DNA from: Thermococcus argininiproducens
Lineage (GTDB): Archaea; Methanobacteriota_B; Thermococci; Thermococcales; Thermococcaceae
Assembly (NCBI RefSeq): GCF_023746595.1
Contig: NZ_CP080572.1
Location: forward strand, 806,001-870,000
Direction: 5' to 3'
Length of the DNA stretch: 64,000 bases
The notes beneath the pieces were generated by a model, which was not told the DNA's origin, ran no database searches, and worked only from the letters and a program-made list of their open reading frames with translations. Position 1 is the first letter of the stretch, and every line of letters begins with the position of its first letter. Below, in pieces: positions 27,148 to 36,338 of this stretch. Made by a program: the position numbers and the translations under genes.

Positions 27148-27852
27148 ATGAAGGAGATAGCACTAATATGGGACTTTGATGGCGTGTTAGTCTTTACTCC
27201 CCACGAAGAAGCTTGGAAAAGAGCTGCAAGGCACTACGGAGCGGACATTGATCATGAGTTTTATGTGGCCTATGTTTCAGGGAAACCACGATATGAGGGA
27301 GCTCATAAGATATTAGAACTTAAAGGGATTTATGAAAAATATAACGCAAGAAGTGAAGAAGAGAGAAAGGAACTTCTACATGAATTTGCGGAGTTTAAGA
27401 ACAGGATAGTCAACGAGATGTTTGAAAGGGAGGAATACAAGGTTAATTGGAATGCAATACTCTTTTTACAGAATGCAAAAAAAGCTGGAATAAAGAATGC
27501 TCTTGCATCCGCATCTAAAAATGCTACAAAACTAGCGAAAAAAGTCAAGATTGGGGAGAAAACACTTGCTGATTTGTTTGATGTGAATGTTAGTGGAATG
27601 GCTCCAACTAAAAAAGAGGTTTTCAAATTGGCAATGGAAGAGTTGAGAAGAAATTTTTCAGATATCAAATTTTTCTTCGTAATTGAAGATGCTCCAGCAG
27701 GTATTCAGGCTGGAAAAGAACTTGGGGCCTTTACTTTGGGTTATGAAAGGGAAGCGAAGTTGAATAGTGCTGATTTGACTTTTGATGATTTTGCCAAATT
27801 GACTACTAAGAACCTTCAGCAGCTTATAGAAATAAAGGAGGGTAAGGTATGA
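27148..27852 (+). CDS. HAD hydrolase, beta-phosphoglucomutase-like
   Basis: 234 aa. The HAD nucleophile motif is IWDFDGVLVF with Asp9 and Asp11. Motif II is NALASASKN and motif IV is FFVIEDAPAGIQAGKELGA. The cap with YVSGKPRYEGAHKIL resembles beta-phosphoglucomutase. Turning beta-glucose-1-phosphate into glucose-6-phosphate is the natural partner step for the GH65 phosphorylase whose gene overlaps its end (ATGA). A plain sugar phosphatase cannot be excluded. GGAGGG lies before the start. Confidence 0.85.
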   Translation: MKEIALIWDFDGVLVFTPHEEAWKRAARHYGADIDHEFYVAYVSGKPRYEGAHKILELKGIYEKYNARSEEERKELLHEFAEFKNRIVNEMFEREEYKVNWNAILFLQNAKKAGIKNALASASKNATKLAKKVKIGEKTLADLFDVNVSGMAPTKKEVFKLAMEELRRNFSDIKFFFVIEDAPAGIQAGKELGAFTLGYEREAKLNSADLTFDDFAKLTTKNLQQLIEIKEGKV

Positions 27853-30092
27853 AGTTCAATTTCGAGTTTAACCGATACTCGCCAAGAGAAGAGGAGCTTT
27901 ATGGTACGATATTAACATTGGGAAATGGCCATATTGGATTAAGGGGAGAAATTGAACTTGAACCCACAATATATGGTACAACTGTTGCAGGGATTTATGA
28001 CTATGCTCCATACTTTTATAGAGAAATAGTGAATGCTCCTCGGGTAATTGGGCTACAGATGATGTTTAGTGGAGAACCCCTTAATTTGAGCACACACAAG
28101 CTTTCAAGATATGAAAGAGAACTTAATATTGAGGAAGGAACATTAAAGACCTGGGTTCACATGGAGACTCACAAAGGAGTGAAAATTCAATATGAGAGTT
28201 TAAGGATTGTTCATGGAAAACGAAAGAACCTTATTATATTAAAGTTTAAATTTCAAGCGAGTAAAGGTGGTTTATTAACTTTGGTAAATCCAATTGAAAC
28301 AGATGTTGCAAACCCTTCTTACCGCCCAGAAATTATGGTAAAACATTGCTCACTTAAGGAACTTTATTTTGATGAAAAATCAATATATGCTGAGGTTAGA
28401 ACACTGGATGAGAGATATAACATTGGGATTGGAAGTTCCCTTATCACGGAGGAAAAGGTGGAGAGAAGTGTTATAAAGAGTAGTAGAGGTATAGCAGAGG
28501 TTCTAAGTCTACAAGTTCGGCCTAACAAGGTTTATGAATTTGTTAAATACGTGGTTATATCCTCTAAAAACGATGAGAATTTAAAGGAAGAAGTTTTAGG
28601 AGAACTCAAAGAAGCTGTAGGATTGGGTTTTGGGAAGCTTTATGAAGAGCACAGAGAGTACTGGAATGATATTTGGAAAAAGGCCAAGATTGAGATTGAA
28701 GGTGATGATGAGGCAGAAAAGGGGCTTAACTTTAGTCTCTTCCATTTGATTCAGTCACTTCCAAGAGATAGCAATATTTCTCTAACAGCCAGGGGAATAC
28801 ACGGTTTTGGTTATAGGGGACATGTGTTCTGGGATACTGAGATCTATGCGCTCCCGTTTTTTATAGCAGTTTTTCCAGAGGATGCCAGGAGGATGCTGAT
28901 GTATAGGTACAGGAATCTAGAATCTGCTAAAGAAAATGCTAAGCTCAATGGTTATGATGGTGCTCAATTCCCTTGGGAGTCTGCTGACGATGGATACGAG
29001 GCTACTCCTTCTCTTGTTCCTCTTGACATGGCTGGTAAGGAAGTTGTGAGAATTTACACAGGAGAGGAAGAGCACCATATAACCGCAGATATAGCTTATA
29101 CTGTGGACTTGTACTATAAGTTTACTAGAGATGAAGAGTTCATGTCAAAATATGGGCTTGAGATAATTCTTGAAACGGCTCGTTTTTGGGCCAGTAGGGT
29201 AGAACTTGATGAGAAGAGAGGGTACGTAATACGAAGGGTCATAGGTCCAGATGAGTACCATGAGCACGTAGATAATAGCTTTTTCACAAATTTAATGGCA
29301 AAGCATAACCTTCTTTTAGGAGTTGCTTATTTTAAAAAAGCTCTGGAGCTTGGCGGTGAGTGGATGGAGACTATTAAAAGAGCAGGAGTCGATGAGGAAG
29401 AAGTTCGTGGATGGTTCCAGGTAGCAGAGAGAATATATATTCCAAGACAAGTGGAAGGGGTATTTGAGGAATTTGATGGGTATTTTGAGTTAGAAGACTA
29501 CAACCTTGATCCATATGGCATTGGAGAAGCAAGATTGCCTGAAGAGATAAGAAAAAGGATAGGAAAAACAAGACTCATAAAGCAAGCAGATGTTATAGCA
29601 GCTCAATATCTGTTAAAGGAACAGTTTGATCTTGAGACAATTAAAAAGAACTTTGATTACTATATTGTCCGAACAACCCATGCCTCTTCGCTTTCAATGC
29701 CGGCCTACAGTATAGTAGCTTCTTGGTTAGATTATGGAGACTTGGCATATGACTATTTCATGAAATGTGCTTATATAGATCTTAAAAACATTTATGGAAA
29801 TACTCATGATGGCTTCCATCTTGCAACCGCAGGCGGGGTATGGCAAGCACTCTTCAGAGGATTCTGTGGGATTGATATAAAGGAAGACATGATAGAAATC
29901 TCACCAAAGTTGCCTCAAAAGTGGAAATCAGTGAAACTTAGGTTCTTTTTTAGAGGTGCTTGGATTGATCTTGTTATCAAAAATAACGAGATAAAGGTGA
30001 AACTCCTCAATGAATTGAAGAGTGTAAGAGTTTATGCTTTCGGAAAAGAGGTTGTCCTAGGCCCAGGAGAGGAGGTAACTTTGGAGAAGTAG
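27849..30092 (+). CDS. GH65 family inverting disaccharide phosphorylase (kojibiose/trehalose phosphorylase type)
   Basis: 747 aa, the usual size for GH65. It has an N-terminal beta-sandwich, a linker, then an (alpha/alpha)6 barrel with HVFWDTEIYALPFF, the general acid Glu469 in IGPDEYHEHVDNS and the phosphate-binding THASSLSMPAYS (His611-Ser613-Ser614), then a C-terminal beta sheet. The phosphate-binding residues argue for phosphorolysis, not hydrolysis, giving beta-glucose-1-phosphate. Kojibiose, trehalose, maltose or nigerose cannot be told apart from motifs. Known archaeal relatives include a Pyrococcus kojibiose phosphorylase. Coupled to the beta-phosphoglucomutase-like gene. Confidence 0.9.
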   Translation: MKFNFEFNRYSPREEELYGTILTLGNGHIGLRGEIELEPTIYGTTVAGIYDYAPYFYREIVNAPRVIGLQMMFSGEPLNLSTHKLSRYERELNIEEGTLKTWVHMETHKGVKIQYESLRIVHGKRKNLIILKFKFQASKGGLLTLVNPIETDVANPSYRPEIMVKHCSLKELYFDEKSIYAEVRTLDERYNIGIGSSLITEEKVERSVIKSSRGIAEVLSLQVRPNKVYEFVKYVVISSKNDENLKEEVLGELKEAVGLGFGKLYEEHREYWNDIWKKAKIEIEGDDEAEKGLNFSLFHLIQSLPRDSNISLTARGIHGFGYRGHVFWDTEIYALPFFIAVFPEDARRMLMYRYRNLESAKENAKLNGYDGAQFPWESADDGYEATPSLVPLDMAGKEVVRIYTGEEEHHITADIAYTVDLYYKFTRDEEFMSKYGLEIILETARFWASRVELDEKRGYVIRRVIGPDEYHEHVDNSFFTNLMAKHNLLLGVAYFKKALELGGEWMETIKRAGVDEEEVRGWFQVAERIYIPRQVEGVFEEFDGYFELEDYNLDPYGIGEARLPEEIRKRIGKTRLIKQADVIAAQYLLKEQFDLETIKKNFDYYIVRTTHASSLSMPAYSIVASWLDYGDLAYDYFMKCAYIDLKNIYGNTHDGFHLATAGGVWQALFRGFCGIDIKEDMIEISPKLPQKWKSVKLRFFFRGAWIDLVIKNNEIKVKLLNELKSVRVYAFGKEVVLGPGEEVTLEK

Positions 30093-30149
30093 TTCTCTTT
30101 TTGCAAACCTTTTTAACTTATTTTCTAAATTTTCTCTCGGTGGGGGTCA

Positions 30150-31010
30150 ATGGAATTGCTTTACACTTATGAAACCTTGAAACTTGAATTTCCTATGACT
30201 GAGATAGAAAAAGCAGATTTTGTAATTTTAGGGATTCCCTTTGATGGAACAACTTCTTATAAGCCTGGAACAAGGTTTGGTCCCACATTAATAAGGCAAG
30301 CTACTCTTAACTTAGAGAGTTATATTCTCGATTATGATATTGACTTGGCTGAGGTTAGAATAGCAGATGTTGGAGATTTAGCAATAGTGGCAGGTAATCC
30401 AGTTGAGACAATAAAACGTGGTATTAAAACAATTGAGGAGATAAGAAAACTGAATCCAAAAGCAATCCCAATAGTTCTCGGTGGAGAGCATTCAATGACT
30501 TATGCACCTGTTAAAGCTTTAATGCCAAAGAGCTACATTGTTTTCGATGCTCATTTGGATTTAAGGGAGCAATATGAAGAAAACCCGTGGAATCATGCTT
30601 GTGTAGCTAGACGCATATCCGAGTTGGGTATAGAAATAGCCGAATTTGGGATAAGAAGTGGAACTAAAGAGGAAGTAAAATACACAAAAGAAAGAGGTAT
30701 TCATTGGGTTCATGCGAGACATTATAGCTTTGAGAGGTTCAAGGAAATTGTAAGAGAGTTGCCAGATCCGATATATATATCAATAGATATAGATGTCTTT
30801 GATCTTTCAATGGTGCCTTCTACGGGGACCCCCGAAGCAGGCGGCTTAGGATTTTGGGAAGTAGTAGAGGCATTAGAGTGGCTTGTACGTAATAAAGAAG
30901 TAGTTGGTTTTGATATAATGGAAGTGGCTGGGATGGAGCTTGGGGATGTCACAGCTTTAACAGCAGCAAAGCTTCTTTTTTACCTAATGGGAATGATTTC
31001 AATGAGATAA
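30150..31010 (+). CDS. speB: Agmatinase/ureohydrolase (arginase family)
   Basis: 286 aa, dimanganese hydrolase. Metal ligands appear in order: LGGEHSM (His), FDAHLDLR (Asp, His, Asp) and SIDIDVFDLS (two Asp). The final PEAGGLGFWEV is typical. In Thermococcales such enzymes remove urea from agmatine or N1-aminopropylagmatine in polyamine synthesis. Which of the two is used cannot be decided here. GTGGGGGT precedes the ATG. It ends two bases from the convergent ClC gene. Confidence 0.92.
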   Translation: MELLYTYETLKLEFPMTEIEKADFVILGIPFDGTTSYKPGTRFGPTLIRQATLNLESYILDYDIDLAEVRIADVGDLAIVAGNPVETIKRGIKTIEEIRKLNPKAIPIVLGGEHSMTYAPVKALMPKSYIVFDAHLDLREQYEENPWNHACVARRISELGIEIAEFGIRSGTKEEVKYTKERGIHWVHARHYSFERFKEIVRELPDPIYISIDIDVFDLSMVPSTGTPEAGGLGFWEVVEALEWLVRNKEVVGFDIMEVAGMELGDVTALTAAKLLFYLMGMISMR

Positions 31011-31011
31011 T

Positions 31012-32733
31012 TCACTCTTCTTCTATATACATTTCTTGTAATGCTCTGTAATATGCTTTGTAGATATCTCTTTTTGTCACGACTCCGATCAGCTTTTTGC
31101 ATTCAGGAGACTCTACTATAGGAAGTAGATTTTGATCATATTTTATTAATTTTTCAAAGGCATCATGAGCGGTTTCATTAAGGTATCCAACTGCATAGTT
31201 CTTTCTAAGAAATCTTTCAATAGGAAGACTTTTTACTTTTTGAGGTTTGTTCAGAAAATCCTTTATTCCTACAATTCCGAGTACTTCTAGTTTCTCGTTA
31301 ACCACTGGGAAGCAATCATGTCCTGTGTGTGCCACAAGGTGTTCTATATCTATTAGTCTATCTTGGGGGTTCACAAAGATGGGGTTAGTTGTCATGATAT
31401 CTTTTACGGGGATTGTCTCTAAAACTACGGGACGACCAGTCTTTATACGGAAACCTCTGCGTTCGAGTTTTAATGTATATACCGAGGAGCCTCTAAGAAT
31501 GAATCTCGCTGTCAGAAAACTTGTGGTAGTGGACGTTATAACGCAAGGAAGAAGTGCATACCCTCTTGTGAGTTCTGCTACCATTAGTATCTGATTTATG
31601 GGGGCTTGGGTTAGTCCACTGAAAAACGCTGCCATTCCAGCAAGAGCATAAACAGCAGTATTGATCCCAAGCGTGGGGAATAAGATACTTAACATTTTCC
31701 CATAGGCTGCTCCAAGTAGAGCTCCCGTGTAGAGGCTAGGTGCGAAGATACCTCCACTATGTCCAGTAGATATCATAAGGGATGTAGCAAGCATTTTTCC
31801 TATTCCTAAGAAGATTAAAACAGTAAGTGGGAGCAATCCAGCAATGGCAAGTTCTATTCCTTCATAACCTACACCCAAGATTCCATATTTTGGGAAGAAC
31901 ATTCCAATAACTCCAACCCCTAACCCACCGATGAACAATTTAAAGGGAAGCGGTGCTCTTGACTTTTCAAATTTATCAGTAAGCCAGAAGATAAATTTTG
32001 CCCAATATGCAGCTAAGAGACCAAATATAAGCCCCATGAGGAATAGAAGAGGAAGTTCTACATGGTTATATGTTATTTGAGAAGAGAGAGTGACTTCAAA
32101 ACCCTCCCCTAATAATATTAATGTCACAGCATTCCCAACAACCGCAGAAAGAAAAATGGGGACGAGGTTTATAGAAAATACTCCCATATAGACTACTTCG
32201 AGGGCAAACATCGCTCCGGCAAATGGGGTGTTAAAAGTCCCAGCTATTCCAGCAGCAAGTCCACATGTGGTTAGCAACTTTTTCGTTTCTGGAGAGAGCT
32301 TAAAAGCCTGTGTTAATGCTGAGGCCAGAGAAGCTCCAATAAATCCAATTGGCCCTTCTCTTCCCACACTTCCTCCACTTCCTATGGTTATTGAGGTTGC
32401 CAAGGCTTTTAGAAATGCTAATTTTCCTTTTATCTCTCCTTTTTTGAATATTACTGCTTCTATAACCTCAGGTATGCCATTTCCCTTTAATTCGGGATAA
32501 TTTCTAATTATTGCTACTATCAGTAGGCTGCCAATTGCAGGAAGAAAAATGTATCCGAAATTGTATCCATGGTAATAAAAAGATATACGTGGAAGGAGAG
32601 AACCGAAGAAGAGCATTCTTACGATTGCAACCATCTTTCTAAAAACAACGGCCCCGAGCCCCCCAATTACTCCGGTAATGATAGATAGAAGTAATATTGT
32701 GGACCATTTCTTGATATACTTCTCGGTTCTCAT
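31012..32733 (-). CDS. ClC-family chloride transport protein with C-terminal CBS pair
   Basis: 573 aa. ClC motifs: GNGIPEVIEAVI (helix D), GSGGSVGREGPIGFIGAS with the gating Glu, GTFNTPFAGAMFALEVV, and GHSGGIFAPSLYTGA. Two CBS domains follow (VKDIMTTNPIFVNPQ, then LIKYDQNLLPIVES), able to bind nucleotides. The residue at the position of the E. coli inner proton glutamate (Glu203) is Val, as in channel-type ClC proteins. ATG 32733 is chosen because a TATA box lies only 26 bases upstream, so the longer frame would start inside the promoter. The mRNA is probably leaderless. Confidence 0.9.
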   Translation of the reverse strand: MRTEKYIKKWSTILLLSIITGVIGGLGAVVFRKMVAIVRMLFFGSLLPRISFYYHGYNFGYIFLPAIGSLLIVAIIRNYPELKGNGIPEVIEAVIFKKGEIKGKLAFLKALATSITIGSGGSVGREGPIGFIGASLASALTQAFKLSPETKKLLTTCGLAAGIAGTFNTPFAGAMFALEVVYMGVFSINLVPIFLSAVVGNAVTLILLGEGFEVTLSSQITYNHVELPLLFLMGLIFGLLAAYWAKFIFWLTDKFEKSRAPLPFKLFIGGLGVGVIGMFFPKYGILGVGYEGIELAIAGLLPLTVLIFLGIGKMLATSLMISTGHSGGIFAPSLYTGALLGAAYGKMLSILFPTLGINTAVYALAGMAAFFSGLTQAPINQILMVAELTRGYALLPCVITSTTTSFLTARFILRGSSVYTLKLERRGFRIKTGRPVVLETIPVKDIMTTNPIFVNPQDRLIDIEHLVAHTGHDCFPVVNEKLEVLGIVGIKDFLNKPQKVKSLPIERFLRKNYAVGYLNETAHDAFEKLIKYDQNLLPIVESPECKKLIGVVTKRDIYKAYYRALQEMYIEEE

Positions 32734-32752
32734 CACGTTGGAGTATGTGCAA

Positions 32753-32766
32753 TGGTATTTAAAGAT
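32753..32766 (-). promoter_or_regulatory. Promoter of the ClC gene, placed for a leaderless transcript
   Basis: Minus-strand TCTTTAAATACC is a TATA-like box whose centre lies about 26 bases before ATG 32733. Transcription would start at or next to the start codon, consistent with the lack of a clear Shine-Dalgarno site. Confidence 0.5.
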
Positions 32767-32817
32767 TGAAGAAACCAAAGGTTCCTATAGAAAAGTTAAA
32801 AGTGAGGGAAGAAGAAT

Positions 32818-34191
32818 TTAATCGTTTAATACTTTTTCTAATAGGTCCAGTCCTAAGTTGAGGTATTCTCTTACTTTTTCTTCGCTTTTTGCTTCGGCAA
32901 AGATTCTTATTATGGGTTCAGTTCCACTCGCTCTCACAAGAACCCAACCATCTTTGAAGAGTATCTTTGTTCCGTCGGTTGTATCAATAGTTAGCCCTTC
33001 TTTCTTTGCGAATTCTGCTACTTTTGCGACAATTATTTTTCTATCTCCTTCGACATGTTTTTTAGTTTTAAGTTGGTAGAATTTTGGAAGTGTGCCTATT
33101 AACTCACTGAATTTCTTGCCGCTCTTTGCAAAGATCTCAACTATCTTTGCTACGGTCATTGCACCATCTCTACCAAGGACATGATCTGGAAAGATAACTC
33201 CACCATTTTCTTCTCCTCCGACTAGGCCATTATGCTCCAGAAGGGTCCTCGATACTATTAGGTCCCCTACCTTGGTTTTGATGACCTTTCCATTATACAT
33301 CTTGGCGAGTTCATCGATTATATGAGAAGTGGCAATGGTTGTCACCACCAGACCACCTTTGTTTTCTTCGAGCATGTCTTTGACTACAAGGGCAAAGGTC
33401 TTATCTCCTTGGACAAAGTTTCCGTTTTCGTCTATGAATACTGAACGATCTGCATCTCCATCTTGAGCAACTCCAAAGTCAGCACCAAGCGCTTTAACGA
33501 TTTTCATGAATCCTTGAAGGTTTTCCTCATTTGGTTCTGGATTTCTTGCTGGAAAGTGACCATCTGGCTGGGCATTTACGCTCACAACTTTACACCCGAG
33601 TTCTCTTAGGAGATATGGGAGCACAAGGGAGCCAGCACCGTTTGATGTGTCAACGACTACAAATGGTCTTCTCTTTTTTATGACTTCAATGTCCACTTTA
33701 GACTTTATTGCGTCTATATACGGTCTTATTATATCTCTTTCTAGAAGTTGGCCAATTTCATGCCATTTTGCCTTATGAAATTCCTCATTAAAGAAAAGTT
33801 CCTCAACTATACTTTCTCTCTCTTTTTTAAGTCCTAATCCATTTGGTTCAAGAAGTTTTATTCCATTGTATTCTGGAGGATTGTGAGATGCCGTGATAAC
33901 AGCTCCTCCGTCCACTTTGAAATATTTACATGCGAACTGAATCGCTGGTGTTGGAGCTATACCTACATCTATAACATTAATGCCAGTGCTTAGTAGGCCA
34001 CTTATTAAGGCATTCTTCAACATTTCTCCACTTACTCTAGTGTCTCTTCCCACAACTACCCAAAGCTCTTTGGTTGGTTCTTCTCTTTTTAAAAGTGTTC
34101 CAAAGGCTAGGCCCATTTTTAAAGCAAATTCCGGGGTTATTTTCTCATTTGCTATGCCCCTAACGCCGAATGTCCCAAATATCTTGCTCAT
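32818..34191 (-). CDS. manB: Phosphomannomutase/phosphoglucomutase
   Basis: 457 aa alpha-D-phosphohexomutase. Four family motifs are intact: ITASHNPPEYNG with phosphoserine Ser102, DGDADRSVF (magnesium site), GGEENGGVIFP (sugar specificity) and RASGTEPIIRIF (phosphate). In this operon it interconverts mannose-6-phosphate and mannose-1-phosphate for GDP-mannose. It could also accept glucose phosphates. ATG 34191 follows AGGTG by six bases; the GTG and ATG just upstream lie in or next to that site. Last gene of the mannosylglycerate operon. Confidence 0.92.
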   Translation of the reverse strand: MSKIFGTFGVRGIANEKITPEFALKMGLAFGTLLKREEPTKELWVVVGRDTRVSGEMLKNALISGLLSTGINVIDVGIAPTPAIQFACKYFKVDGGAVITASHNPPEYNGIKLLEPNGLGLKKERESIVEELFFNEEFHKAKWHEIGQLLERDIIRPYIDAIKSKVDIEVIKKRRPFVVVDTSNGAGSLVLPYLLRELGCKVVSVNAQPDGHFPARNPEPNEENLQGFMKIVKALGADFGVAQDGDADRSVFIDENGNFVQGDKTFALVVKDMLEENKGGLVVTTIATSHIIDELAKMYNGKVIKTKVGDLIVSRTLLEHNGLVGGEENGGVIFPDHVLGRDGAMTVAKIVEIFAKSGKKFSELIGTLPKFYQLKTKKHVEGDRKIIVAKVAEFAKKEGLTIDTTDGTKILFKDGWVLVRASGTEPIIRIFAEAKSEEKVREYLNLGLDLLEKVLND

Positions 34192-34227
34192 CCTCATCAC
34201 CTGTGCTCTATTATTAGGCTTTTTGTT

Positions 34228-35610
34228 TCAACCTCTCCCAAAATCGTCTTGGAAACGTTCAATGTCATCTTCACCTAGGTATTCTCCTATTTGTGTTTCT
34301 ATGACCTCAAGCACAACTTTCCCGGGGTTTTCAAGTCTGTGTACTGCCCCTGCAGGTATGAAAGTACTTTCTCCAGGCCTTAATAGGAGTTCTTTATCTT
34401 CTATCTTCACTTTTGCAGTCCCCCTGACTACAACCCAATGTTCTGAGCGATGATAGTGTCGTTGGAGGGAGAGTCTGTTTCCAGGTAAAACCGTTAGGCG
34501 CTTTATTTTGTATCTCTCTCCTTCTTCTAGTACGGTATAAGAGCCCCATGGTCTGTATGCCGTCTTGTGCACTATAGCCCTCTCGTCATTGCTCTCTACA
34601 AGCTTTCTGTAAACTTCCTTAACTTTCTGACTTTCTCCTTTTTTCGCAACGAGTAATGCGTCTCCAGTATCGATTATTATCAGATCTTCAATACCAACGG
34701 TTGCTGTTAATCTTTCAGTTATTACAAGATTGTTTTTGGAGTCTATGTTTATGTACTCTCCTTTAAATCCACTGATCTTGACAGCATTCCCCGTTTTATC
34801 TTTTTCAAAGGCTTCATATATGGCATCAAAACTCCCCAAATCATTCCAGTATGTATTTAGGGGTACTACAGCGGCCTTGTCTGTTTTCTCCATAACGCCA
34901 TAATCGACTGAGATATCTGGTACTTTTTCATATGCTTCCTCTATATTCTTTGCTTCTTCGAAAGCAGTGTAAACTTTAGGAGCGACTCTTTTTACTTCTT
35001 CGATGAAAAGAGTACTGTCGAATAGGAACATTCCACTGTTCCAGTAATACCCATTTTCTACATATTGTTTCGCAGTCTCGTAGTCTGGCTTCTCTTTAAA
35101 TTCATCTACCTTGTATCCCCCTTCAAGCTTTTCGCCAGGTTTTATGTATCCATAGCCTGTGTGAGGTTTTGTAGGTCTAATTCCAAATGTTATGAAATAA
35201 TTATCAGCAAGCTGTTCAGCTTTTTCAAATGCCGTAATATAGTTTTCATCAACTTTTATCAAGTGATCTGAGGGTAACACGGCAACTTTCGATCTACCAT
35301 AATTTTCCTCTATAGTCTTCATCCCCCAGTAAATAGCTGGAAGAGTGTTCTTTCCTATAGGCTCTAGGAGGATATTTTCTTCTGGAATTTCAAGGCCAAG
35401 TTCTTTAAGGTCATCAAGAACCCTGAACTTGTATTCTTTATTTGTCACGACAAAAATTTCCTTTGGTTTTGAGAATTTTAGTGCTCTTTCTATGGTTTTT
35501 TGGAATAATGAAGTGTCGTTAAATATTCTTATAAACTGCTTTGGCATAAGTTCTCTACTCAGGGGCCAGAGCCGAGTACCTTTTCCCCCAGCTAGGATTA
35601 AGGTTTTCAT
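34228..35610 (-). CDS. manC: Mannose-1-phosphate guanylyltransferase / mannose-6-phosphate isomerase
   Basis: 460 aa bifunctional type II protein. The N-terminal nucleotidyltransferase has LILAGGKGTRLWPLSRE and PSDHLI. The C-terminal cupin isomerase domain has LQRHYHRSEHWVVVRGTA with the metal-binding histidines, then IPAGAVHRLEN. It makes GDP-mannose, the donor for mannosyl-3-phosphoglycerate synthase. The start overlaps the preceding stop as ATGA. Confidence 0.95.
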   Translation of the reverse strand: MKTLILAGGKGTRLWPLSRELMPKQFIRIFNDTSLFQKTIERALKFSKPKEIFVVTNKEYKFRVLDDLKELGLEIPEENILLEPIGKNTLPAIYWGMKTIEENYGRSKVAVLPSDHLIKVDENYITAFEKAEQLADNYFITFGIRPTKPHTGYGYIKPGEKLEGGYKVDEFKEKPDYETAKQYVENGYYWNSGMFLFDSTLFIEEVKRVAPKVYTAFEEAKNIEEAYEKVPDISVDYGVMEKTDKAAVVPLNTYWNDLGSFDAIYEAFEKDKTGNAVKISGFKGEYINIDSKNNLVITERLTATVGIEDLIIIDTGDALLVAKKGESQKVKEVYRKLVESNDERAIVHKTAYRPWGSYTVLEEGERYKIKRLTVLPGNRLSLQRHYHRSEHWVVVRGTAKVKIEDKELLLRPGESTFIPAGAVHRLENPGKVVLEVIETQIGEYLGEDDIERFQDDFGRG

Positions 35611-36338
35611 TTTATCACCTCCATTAATTTAGTTATTTCCCTTATATCCTTAGCCCCCGAATAGGATAAACCGATTGTGAACGGATAATCAACGACTTTG
35701 AGCATAGGAATGTCGTTTTGGCCGTCCCCGACGGCGTAGCTCTCAATTTTTTCAACCTGTGAATACAAATTTAAAATAAGTTTAGCAGCTTTTCCTTTGT
35801 CGGTGTTTCCGGTTACGTTGTAGAACCTGCTCCCCTTTGAGATTTTTAATTCTCTTTTTGTCAGTTCTTTTTCGAAACCTGGTGTACTCCAAGTGAATAT
35901 GGTTTCTGAATACTCCCTTTGCATGGCTAATTTTGCTAGATCCCCTGGAAGATTGGTATATCTAATTACTTCTTCTAGGCTTGAGTTACCATAGTATTTT
36001 AATCCAAATTTGTCTTTTATCTCATCCAGAGCCTTTTTTATTATAGTATAGTTAACTCCAAGCTCAATTACTAAATAATTTCTCTCTTTCCGTGTAAAAG
36101 GGAAGTTAAAAGGCAGATCATCTTTTGGAATGTACACTGCACTTCCAGTTTCCACAATAAATGGATCATTAATATCAAGGGCCCTCCGGTAGTACTCCTG
36201 TTCAGCCTTAGTTTTTGATGAGTTAAATATTATTTTAAATCCTCTCTCCTTTAGAAATTCCACTATTTTTTTGGCTGGTTCTGGGGAATAGTCCTCTCCT
36301 ATGAGGGTTTTGTCAAGATCGAGGAATATTATCTTCAT
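35607..36338 (-). CDS. mpgP: Mannosyl-3-phosphoglycerate phosphatase
   Basis: 243 aa HAD phosphatase of the MPGP subfamily. The nucleophile motif is [14 protein letters not shown] (Asp7, Asp9), motif II is [10 protein letters not shown] and motif IV is [16 protein letters not shown]. It removes phosphate from mannosyl-3-phosphoglycerate to give mannosylglycerate, a heat and salt solute. The ATG at 36338 overlaps the synthase stop (ATGA); a longer frame upstream lies inside that gene. Confidence 0.95.
   Translation of the reverse strand: MKIIFLDLDKTLIGEDYSPEPAKKIVEFLKERGFKIIFNSSKTKAEQEYYRRALDINDPFIVETGSAVYIPKDDLPFNFPFTRKERNYLVIELGVNYTIIKKALDEIKDKFGLKYYGNSSLEEVIRYTNLPGDLAKLAMQREYSETIFTWSTPGFEKELTKRELKISKGSRFYNVTGNTDKGKAAKLILNLYSQVEKIESYAVGDGQNDIPMLKVVDYPFTIGLSYSGAKDIREITKLMEVIK

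Noticed and set aside
33980-34453. 157-aa frame across the phosphomannomutase/manC junction
   Set aside because: Antisense to two well supported genes; low-complexity Ser/Leu content.
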